A DNA stretch of 64,000 nt. It comes from Bradyrhizobium sp. 138 (GTDB taxonomy: Bacteria > Pseudomonadota > Alphaproteobacteria > Rhizobiales > Xanthobacteraceae). The notes beneath the pieces are model-generated. The model ran no database searches. It was given only the letters and a program-made list of their open reading frames with translations, and was not told the DNA's origin. Positions within the stretch are counted from its first letter, which is position 1. Every line of letters starts with the position of its first letter. Of the stretch, positions 38,266-44,568 are shown in pieces. The stretch spans positions 62,001 through 126,000 of the forward strand of contig NZ_JADPKT010000022.1 of assembly GCF_023074075.1 (NCBI RefSeq), read 5' to 3'. A program made the position numbers and the translations under genes.

Positions 38266-38925
38266 CTAACTGCTTAGAGGTGGCTTGGACGGTTTGAGTT
38301 CATCGTCGGCCTTCACCGCGACGAAGCGGGTGCCGTCGCGATCGACCAGCAGGACCATGGTTCCCTGCGGCAGGGGTGATGACGACGGCGCGGCGACCGC
38401 CCAGACGAAGTGGCGGTTGCCGTGGATATCGGCGACGCTGACGCGGCCGGGTGGCCCCTGGTCGAGCGGCCCGATGACGACCTCACCGATGCGGCCGACG
38501 AGATCGCCGAGGGCGACAGCGTAGCTTTCATCCCTGGGGATGACCCGTGCGATGGCCCGGCTGGCCGCGCGGACCAGCGGAACCGACACCACGACGGCCC
38601 CGACCGAGGCGACCGTCGCCGGCAAGGGACCGGCCACCATCCGCGCGAGGTCCTGAATCAGGAAGCCGGTGATGGAGAAGGCGCCGAGCAGCAGCAGCAG
38701 GAAGATCAAGAGCGGCACGCCGCCGACATTGATCCAGGAGATGGCGTTGATCACGCCATTGTCGCTGGGATGAGCGAAGTCGATGTTGGTGCCGAGCATC
38801 TCGCTCAAGGAGGCCCCGACCAGCATCGAGACCACCTCGATCGAGCCGACGATGAGGATCATGGCCGCCGCGATGGCGAACGGCCTGACCTCCGGCGACA
38901 TGACGTGTTCGAGCAGAGCGCTCAT
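38266..38925 (-). CDS. YqiJ-like membrane protein with OB-fold end
   Basis: A 219-residue protein of the YqiJ (DUF1449) family, partner of YqiK flotillins. Three N-terminal membrane helices (about 16-40, 65-90 and 98-118; for example VPLLIFLLLLLGAFSITGFL), then a soluble NfeD-like OB-fold domain (GDLVGRIGEVVIGPLDQGPPG onward). These OB-fold membrane proteins act with flotillins in membrane integrity. It starts 10 bases after the PspA fusion and ends 23 bases before the flotillin gene. Confidence 0.85.
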   Translation of the reverse strand: MSALLEHVMSPEVRPFAIAAAMILIVGSIEVVSMLVGASLSEMLGTNIDFAHPSDNGVINAISWINVGGVPLLIFLLLLLGAFSITGFLIQDLARMVAGPLPATVASVGAVVVSVPLVRAASRAIARVIPRDESYAVALGDLVGRIGEVVIGPLDQGPPGRVSVADIHGNRHFVWAVAAPSSSPLPQGTMVLLVDRDGTRFVAVKADDELKPSKPPLSS

Positions 38926-38935
38926 GGCACGGCAC

Positions 38936-39604
38936 TCAGGATCGTGACTTCAGCCGCGCCAGCCTCGCCGCAATTTCCTTGTCGCGATGAAGCGTGCTGA
39001 GCTCGTCGATGTCGCTCGAATACGGGATGCCCGGCGGCACGCCCGTGGCCCGCGCCACCGCCCTGCCCGCCCGCAACGCCTTCGCCGCCGCAGAGCTGCC
39101 GCCCTGTTTGCGGGGCGACGTCGAGGCCTGATGGCTTGCGGCCGCCTCACTCTTTTCGAGATCGGCGCGGCGCTGCTCGGCGTCCTGGAGCGCCGACAAC
39201 ACGGCACGCAGCGAGGTGACGCATTGCTCGATCTTCTCGTTGTTCTCGTCGATGGCGCGGGAGAGCACCTCGAACTGCGCCTCCATATCCATCTGCCGCG
39301 CGATGCCGGCGCGGGCGAGGTCGTCGCGCCCGTCGGTGATCGCCCCTTCGATCTTGGGCGCGAGATCGGCCATCTCGCGTTCGATCTCGGTACGGCGCGC
39401 ATTGAGGCGGTATTCCTCGGCACGGGCTGCGGCGAGCGCATCGCGCGCCTCGCTCTCGGCGCGCTCGATCTCGCGGATGGCCTGGCCGACAACCTTGAGC
39501 TTGTTCTTGCCTTCCGCCTGCTCGATCGCGTCATAGGCGATCCCGGCGATCAGGCGCCCGACCCGGGACAGGAAATTGTCGGGGGCGGCAGCGATGGTAT
39601 CCAT
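38936..39604 (-). CDS. Alternative product: stand-alone PspA/IM30 from an internal start
   Basis: Same frame as the fusion gene, starting at the internal ATG 39604 and giving a 222-residue protein (MDTIAAAPDNFLSRVGRL...), the normal size for PspA. AGGAGG lies eight bases upstream. The junction codons for Glu-Glu-Glu-Asn-Ala double as the ribosome site. Whether both products are made, or only this one, cannot be settled from sequence. Confidence 0.55.
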   Translation of the reverse strand: MDTIAAAPDNFLSRVGRLIAGIAYDAIEQAEGKNKLKVVGQAIREIERAESEARDALAAARAEEYRLNARRTEIEREMADLAPKIEGAITDGRDDLARAGIARQMDMEAQFEVLSRAIDENNEKIEQCVTSLRAVLSALQDAEQRRADLEKSEAAASHQASTSPRKQGGSSAAAKALRAGRAVARATGVPPGIPYSSDIDELSTLHRDKEIAARLARLKSRS

Positions 39605-40090
39605 AGCGTTCTCCTCCTCTGGCAGGATGTTCGGCGTGACGCCGTAGTGAACTTCGAAACCGTCATCGGTGCGGATCAGGCGTGCGGGCACGCTTTGCCC
39701 CCAGCCCTCGGCATAGCCGGCATAGTCGAACGGCACGCTGAAGCGCCCTTGCACGGTCGCAATCGAAATGGTGGCCGGGCCCTTGATCTTGGCGAGCTTG
39801 TCGTCGAGCGGCAGACGACGGCCCTGCGCCGCGCGATATTCGGCGCGGTCCCGCAGGCCCAGCGTCACCAGGCGCGACGGCAGCGCGGTCTGTTTGCGGA
39901 TCGGGTCATAGGCGTGGGCATGCAGCAGCACGACGTTGGAACCGACATTGTGGCTCCGCGCGATCTCATCGAGGATCTCCATCATGCGGTCATAGGCCCT
40001 GAACGTCGCCTCCAGCGCGGCCTTTGCGGCCGGGTCAGGGGCAAGCCTGTAACGCAGCGCGGACGGCGCGTTTCGGGGCAGTTGGCTCAT
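38936..40090 (-). CDS. PspA/IM30 protein with TnpB/OrfB-like N-terminal domain
   Basis: A 384-residue protein in two parts. Residues 163-310 are a PspA/IM30-type coiled coil (FLSRVGRLIAGIAYDAIEQA, then long charged helices), a membrane-stress scaffold; the end has a conserved-looking IDELSTLHRDKEIAARLARL. Residues 1-160 are not PspA: ALRYRLAPDPAAKAALEATF, ALPSRLVTLGLRDRAEYRAA and PATISIATVQGRFSVPFDYA followed by ARLIRTDDGFEVHYGVT look like the N-terminal (WED/REC) part of IS605 TnpB/OrfB proteins, without the RuvC nuclease. This similarity is my reading by eye. The upstream ATG has no Shine-Dalgarno sequence and sits next to a hairpin; an internal ATG at 39604 has a perfect one. First gene of the YqiJ-flotillin operon. 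Confidence 0.8.
   Translation of the reverse strand: MSQLPRNAPSALRYRLAPDPAAKAALEATFRAYDRMMEILDEIARSHNVGSNVVLLHAHAYDPIRKQTALPSRLVTLGLRDRAEYRAAQGRRLPLDDKLAKIKGPATISIATVQGRFSVPFDYAGYAEGWGQSVPARLIRTDDGFEVHYGVTPNILPEEENAMDTIAAAPDNFLSRVGRLIAGIAYDAIEQAEGKNKLKVVGQAIREIERAESEARDALAAARAEEYRLNARRTEIEREMADLAPKIEGAITDGRDDLARAGIARQMDMEAQFEVLSRAIDENNEKIEQCVTSLRAVLSALQDAEQRRADLEKSEAAASHQASTSPRKQGGSSAAAKALRAGRAVARATGVPPGIPYSSDIDELSTLHRDKEIAARLARLKSRS
39613..39618 (-). promoter_or_regulatory. Perfect internal Shine-Dalgarno sequence
   Basis: AGGAGG on the minus strand (inside AGAGGAGGAGAACGCT) with eight bases to the ATG at 39604. It is the strongest ribosome site I noticed in the window and lies inside an open reading frame, exactly at the boundary between the TnpB-like and PspA parts. 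Confidence 0.75.
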
Positions 40091-40092
40091 GG

Positions 40093-40121
40093 AAAGCACT
40101 AAAGCACCATTTTAGTGCTTT
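40093..40121. promoter_or_regulatory. Inverted repeat with 11-bp arms at the PspA-fusion start
   Basis: AAAGCACTAAA (40093-40103) and TTTAGTGCTTT (40111-40121) are perfect complements around a 7-base spacer; a second, overlapping register pairs CTAAAGCAC with GTGCTTTAG. It begins two bases upstream of the fusion ATG (40090). In DNA it could be an operator; in RNA it would form a hairpin over the place a ribosome site should be. Confidence 0.6.
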
Positions 40122-40348
40122 AGGAAGAGGAGATGCGATCACGTTCCGCTGATCCCTGTGCACTTTATCCATTAGTCGCTGTGGTCCGGGCGGGCGTTCA
40201 AGCCGGCCAATCACCCCTAGATCACAGCCAATCAAGACTTCTTGCACGCGCGGGTTGCAATTTGAGACGAAATGCAGGGAGCGTTCGGCAACGACGTGTG
40301 CCGCGCTTTCGGCCCTCGTGTCCCGGCTAAGCTGCAATATCAGAGCGC

Positions 40349-40402
40349 GGTGGATTACGCCCAGCGTCGCGCTGCGCGCGCAGCTGCAGGTCTAATCCAC
40401 TC
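40349..40402. repeat. Decayed copy of the GTGGATTA palindromic repeat
   Basis: GGTGGATTACGC on the left and TCTAATCCACTCC on the right, around CAGCGTCGCGCTGCGCGCG. The outer half-repeats match those of the element at 25757-25844, but it is shorter and lacks the inner pair. It sits just after the ridA stop. Confidence 0.6.
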
Positions 40403-40420
40403 CTCAGGCTCCACGGACTC

Positions 40421-40804
40421 TCATGGCCGCCGGCACACCAGATCGATCTCGATCAGCGCATCGTAGGCAAGGCCGGTGACGCCAATGCAGGTGCGAGCGG
40501 GCAACCGATCCGGCGCGAAGAACGTGCGGTAGGTCTCGTTCATCGCGCCGTAGTCCTGCTTGAAGCGGGTCAGATACACGCGCGTCATCACGACATGCTC
40601 GAGGCCGAGATCGAGGCCGGCAAGCACCACCTTCAAGTTCTCCATCACCGCGCGGGTCTGCGCGACGATGCCCTCGGGCAAGACGCCCGGCGCTTGCGGT
40701 GCATCCGGCATCTGGCCGGTGACGAAGACGAAGCCGTCGGTCTCCACCGCGTGGCTGAACGGCGCGACCGGCTTCGGTCCGCCGCTGATCATGTGGAATT
40801 TCAC
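40421..40804 (-). CDS. RidA-family (YjgF/L-PSP) protein
   Basis: A 127-residue trimeric RidA-type protein; the classical members hydrolyse reactive enamines and imines, others act in catabolic operons on substrate-like intermediates. The family run VETDGFVFVTGQMPD and the closing RTCIGVTGLAYDALIEIDLVC are present; the Arg of LPARTCIGV is the substrate-binding Arg. GTG at 40804 has AAGGA upstream; the ATG four codons later lacks one. It is the last gene of the amide operon, 13 bases after the AraC-acetamidase fusion, hinting at a role in clearing a by-product. Confidence 0.88.
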   Translation of the reverse strand: MKFHMISGGPKPVAPFSHAVETDGFVFVTGQMPDAPQAPGVLPEGIVAQTRAVMENLKVVLAGLDLGLEHVVMTRVYLTRFKQDYGAMNETYRTFFAPDRLPARTCIGVTGLAYDALIEIDLVCRRP

Positions 40805-40817
40805 TTGGGTGTCCTTG

Positions 40818-43148
40818 TCAAGGTGCGTCCTGAAACAGGCGCTTGCTGATGATGGCGTGTACGCCCCAATTGCCATCGACCACCTGCGTGACGCCGAAAT
40901 CGACGGCGGCCGACATCAGCGCGATCGCCTCGTCTTCGCTGAGGCCTTTGACGTTCATCAGGAAACGCCGCATCTTGCGGAACGCGTCTTTCATGGCGAG
41001 GTCGAGCGAAGACTTGGCGTAGACCTCGCTCTGCCCCTGCGCGCCGAATTCCGCGAGATAATTGGGATGGCTGAAGCCGGTCAGCACCCAGTCGCTCTCG
41101 GTCTCGATCAGGGGATAAGATAGATCGGCGAAGGGACGGCCGGGGAGATCGGCCTTCTTGTGCAGGATCACCTCGAAGGTGCCGGTCATCGAGCATTCGA
41201 TCGCGGTGCCGCTGAGCTCGCCGTCGCCTTGCGCGGCATGCGGATCGCCGACCGACAGCAACGCACCGGGAACCGAGACCGGAAGATACACGGTCGCCCC
41301 CTTGCCCAGCCGCCAATTGTCGAGATTGCCGCCGAAATAGGACGGCGGCACGGAATCGACGAAATCGACCTCGCGCGGCGCCACCGCAATCACGCCGAAA
41401 TGCGGACGCAGGGGAATCTTGATGCCGTCGAGCACGGCGTGGCGACGCTTGATCGTAGCGGGTGCGACGGGAACGCCGGGATAGTCGTAGGTGGTGTGCA
41501 CGATTCCGAAGGGATCGGTCTGCGGCTCCCAGCGGTAGGAATAGAGCGCGCGGGCGTGCGGTGCCTCGGCGTCGTCGAAGATCTCATAGATGGTGACGGC
41601 TTCGCGCGGTTTGGGCCCGCCGAGAAACTCGTTGTAGTGATAGCCCCACCACGCCGCCACCGAGGAACCGAACACGCGGCCCGCATGGTTCGGATTGCGG
41701 CTGGCGCGCGGCACGATGTCGAGGATGCGCACCTCCAGCACATCGCCGGGCCGGGCGTCCTTCACCGCGATGGGCCCGGTGCAGATGTGCACGCCAAACC
41801 CCTCGCCGGCACCGCGGCCGAACACGCTGGCATCCATGGGCCCTGCGCCGCGGCGGTCGACGTTCTTCTTGCTCTGCGTCCAGCCAAACACACTTTCGGC
41901 GGCGGCATCGCCGGCGATCATCAACTCGGGATCGTCAGAGGCGTGCTGCGTTAGCGTCTCGATGGTGATGGTGTCGCCCGACGCGATCTCGATCTGCGGC
42001 GGCAAGGAGCGGCTGAAATAGCCCCAATGAACGCGGCTGGCCTCGACCGGAAGATGGTGATGACGGCGTTCGGCGGTTGTCCGCTCCTCGGCGCCGGTAC
42101 AGGCGACATTGCTGCGCGTCTCCACGCTCGGATGCGCACGCAGTTGCGCCAGTGCCTCCTGCGGCCAGCCGCGCTGACCGGCGACGCCATGCTGTGCAAT
42201 CGCCCGCTCCGCCTCCTGCTGGCGGAACTCGCGCGGCGGCAGGCCGAAGCGATGGCGGAAGGTGCGGCTGAAATGCGCGGAGTCGCCAAAGCCATAAGCG
42301 TAGGCGATCTCCGAGATCGAGCGATGCGCCTCGGTCGGATTGGAGAGGTCGGCCCAGGCGCGCTGAAGACGTCGCTCGCGAACATAGTGGGTGAAATTGT
42401 CGCCGACCGTTTCGAACAACTTTTGCAAGTAGCGCTCGGAAATGCCCTCGGCCTGGGCGACACGCGCCGGCACCAGATCGGGATCCTCGAGGCGCCGCTC
42501 GATGGTCTGACAGATCCGGTGCAGCAGCGCAGTTTGCGTCGCACTGGATCCAGCATCCGGGCTCGAGGCCGCCAGCTGATGCGCGAGCGTCCGGAGAAGA
42601 TCGACGAGCGACTGCGCGAGCGAATTCCATTCGGCATCGCTCAATGTGTCGAGCGTGCGCGCGGTCGCGTCCAGCAAGCGCGAGAACACGTCGGCAAAAT
42701 CGCTGGGTGGCACGACGCGCGGCTCGCCGAGCCGTGGCTTACTCGAGAGCCGTCCGCGCAGCGCCTCCGATGTCACCGACAGCACGATGGCGCGCATGTC
42801 GCGCTGGAACACGATGCTCCAGTCCCCGCTGCGCGGCAGCAGCACGAGATGACCGACGGGAACGATGCGGTGTCCGCCCGCGCTTTTCAGCACCATGCCG
42901 TCCTCCACCGGCATCAGCGCGATGGGAAGGTCTTCGTTCGCTCGCGAGAGCGGACCAATACTCTGCGCGCCCGCAGCCATGCGCGTGAGCGCGACACCTG
43001 CGGCATGGCGATGGGAGGCGGTTGCGTGCCCGTCGAGGAAGGAATGCGCGCCTGCCGGCTGCAGGCCGACCGCAGCCAGCACGTCCCGCCAGGCCTCGGG
43101 GCGGTCGTCTTGCGCATAGGACTCGCTCGTGAACGGGCGAAAACTCAT
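40818..43148 (-). CDS. AraC-family regulator fused to acetamidase/formamidase
   Basis: A 776-residue fusion. Residues 1-200 form an AraC-binding-like sensor domain, 210-310 an AraC/XylS DNA-binding domain with two helix-turn-helices (LVPARVAQAEGISERYLQKL and SISEIAYAYGFGDSAHFSRT), 311-362 a linker, and 363-776 a full-length FmdA/AmdA amidase (VHWGYFSRSLPPQIEI, SVGDPHAAQGDGELSGTA, ending with VDGNWGVHAIISKRLF). The amidase half is as long as the separate paralogue upstream. The frame is open across the join with no internal ATG or GTG near it. The start could also be 43274, inside the gap after the upstream gene. It would sense a signal and hydrolyse an amide in one chain. Confidence 0.88.
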   Translation of the reverse strand: MSFRPFTSESYAQDDRPEAWRDVLAAVGLQPAGAHSFLDGHATASHRHAAGVALTRMAAGAQSIGPLSRANEDLPIALMPVEDGMVLKSAGGHRIVPVGHLVLLPRSGDWSIVFQRDMRAIVLSVTSEALRGRLSSKPRLGEPRVVPPSDFADVFSRLLDATARTLDTLSDAEWNSLAQSLVDLLRTLAHQLAASSPDAGSSATQTALLHRICQTIERRLEDPDLVPARVAQAEGISERYLQKLFETVGDNFTHYVRERRLQRAWADLSNPTEAHRSISEIAYAYGFGDSAHFSRTFRHRFGLPPREFRQQEAERAIAQHGVAGQRGWPQEALAQLRAHPSVETRSNVACTGAEERTTAERRHHHLPVEASRVHWGYFSRSLPPQIEIASGDTITIETLTQHASDDPELMIAGDAAAESVFGWTQSKKNVDRRGAGPMDASVFGRGAGEGFGVHICTGPIAVKDARPGDVLEVRILDIVPRASRNPNHAGRVFGSSVAAWWGYHYNEFLGGPKPREAVTIYEIFDDAEAPHARALYSYRWEPQTDPFGIVHTTYDYPGVPVAPATIKRRHAVLDGIKIPLRPHFGVIAVAPREVDFVDSVPPSYFGGNLDNWRLGKGATVYLPVSVPGALLSVGDPHAAQGDGELSGTAIECSMTGTFEVILHKKADLPGRPFADLSYPLIETESDWVLTGFSHPNYLAEFGAQGQSEVYAKSSLDLAMKDAFRKMRRFLMNVKGLSEDEAIALMSAAVDFGVTQVVDGNWGVHAIISKRLFQDAP

Positions 43149-43283
43149 CGGATCGACCCAGATTGCAGTCGATCGAAGCAACCTCTGTGCCAAACGCACG
43201 CGGTCGTCCGTCGCTGCGACGGGCCGCAAATGGTCTCCGCCTGTCACGCGCTCATCCCAAAAAACAGACCGCATCTCAATGTA

Positions 43284-44525
43284 TTACTCGCACCGGAAGA
43301 TGTTCTTGCGGATCGTGCCGTGAACGCCCCAATTGGCGTCGACAACCTGAGTCACGCCGAAATCGGCGCCGACCGACATCAGCGAGATCGCCTCGTCCTC
43401 GCTGAGGCCATGCACGGTCATCAGGAATCGACGGAGTTTTCTGAACGCATCGCGCATCGCACGGTCGAGACTACTGTGATTGGCAATCTCGGTTTGCGCG
43501 TCAGTGCCGAGCGCGGCGAGATAGTTCGGATAGGTGAAGCCGTAGAACGACCAGGCGTGATCGGTCTCCAGCATGGGATGGTCGAGGCCTTCAAGGCTGG
43601 TGCCGGCAAGGTCGGCCTTCTTGTGCAGGATGAACTCGAAATCGCCGGTCAGCGAGGTCTCGATCGCGGTGCCGCCGAGCTCGCTGTCGCCCTGAGCGGC
43701 ATGGGGATCGCCGACCGAGAAATAAGCGCCGGGGACCGCCACCGGATAGAACATCCGCGCGCCCTTGCCGATGCGCCAATCGTCGATGTTGCCGCCGGTG
43801 TAGCTCGGGGGGATCGAGCTGACGAAATCGGCCTCCGACGGTGCGAGGCCCATGGTGCCGAAATGCAGCCGCGCCGGCACCTTCACGCTGGAGAGGATGT
43901 TCTCGCGCTTCTTGATGCTGGCATGGTCCACGCGGACGCCGGGATAGTCGATGGTCGGATGCACAATGCCGTCAGGGTCGGTCTGCGGCGTCCAGACGTA
44001 ATTGTAGACGGCCTTTGCGTAGGGCTCGCCGGAGGTGTCGAGCTCGAAGATGGTGACGACCTCGCGCGGCTTCGGCTCCTCGATCAGGTCGTGATAGTGA
44101 AAGCCCCAGTTCGCTGCGACATTGGAGCCGAAGCAGCGGCCGGCGTGGCAGACGCTGCAGCTCGGCCGTGGCCGGACGTCGAGGATGCGCACCTCCAGGA
44201 TGTCGCCGGGCTCGGCGCCTTCGATCGCGACCGGTCCGGTGAGCAGATGCACGCCGATCCCCTCGCCTGCGCCGCGGATGAAGGGGCCCTCGACAGGGCC
44301 CGAGCCGCGGCGCGCCACGGCTTTGTGCTCGCGGGTCCACTGGAACACGCTTTCGGCGCCGGGATCGCCCTGGATCATGCGCTCGTAATCGTCATTGGCG
44401 TGATGGGTCAGTGTCTCGATGGTGGCGCGATCCCCGGAGCGCAGCGTCAGGGCCGGCGTGACGGTCTTGGAGAAATAGCCCCAGTGGACGGTTTTCGGCG
44501 AAACCGGCAGCGTGACGTGCTTCAT
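43284..44525 (-). CDS. Acetamidase/formamidase (FmdA/AmdA family)
   Basis: A 413-residue amidase that hydrolyses short aliphatic amides (formamide, acetamide) to ammonia and acid. It shows family blocks TVHWGYFSKTVTPALTLRSG, GAGEGIGVHLLTGPVAIEGA, PPSYTGGNIDDWRIGKG and SVGDPHAAQGDSELGGTAIE. Cys and His in SCSVCHAGRCFGSN are unusual for the second copy, which reads SRNPNHAGRVFGSS there. It is separated by 135 bases from the downstream AraC fusion and by 43 from the upstream transporter gene; all share one direction. Confidence 0.93.
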   Translation of the reverse strand: MKHVTLPVSPKTVHWGYFSKTVTPALTLRSGDRATIETLTHHANDDYERMIQGDPGAESVFQWTREHKAVARRGSGPVEGPFIRGAGEGIGVHLLTGPVAIEGAEPGDILEVRILDVRPRPSCSVCHAGRCFGSNVAANWGFHYHDLIEEPKPREVVTIFELDTSGEPYAKAVYNYVWTPQTDPDGIVHPTIDYPGVRVDHASIKKRENILSSVKVPARLHFGTMGLAPSEADFVSSIPPSYTGGNIDDWRIGKGARMFYPVAVPGAYFSVGDPHAAQGDSELGGTAIETSLTGDFEFILHKKADLAGTSLEGLDHPMLETDHAWSFYGFTYPNYLAALGTDAQTEIANHSSLDRAMRDAFRKLRRFLMTVHGLSEDEAISLMSVGADFGVTQVVDANWGVHGTIRKNIFRCE

Positions 44526-44568
44526 GAGGTGGCCTCTTCGGGAGTCTTGAACCTTGTGGAGGCGCCGC

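Larger units (their letters stand above)
40091..40420. other. Gap upstream of the PspA operon
   Basis: A 330-base gene-free stretch between the PspA-fusion start and the ridA stop. It contains the inverted repeat at 40093-40121, presumably the operon promoter, and a decayed palindromic repeat at 40349-40402. No sigma-54 element was seen, although PspA operons in other bacteria are sigma-54 controlled. Confidence 0.6.
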
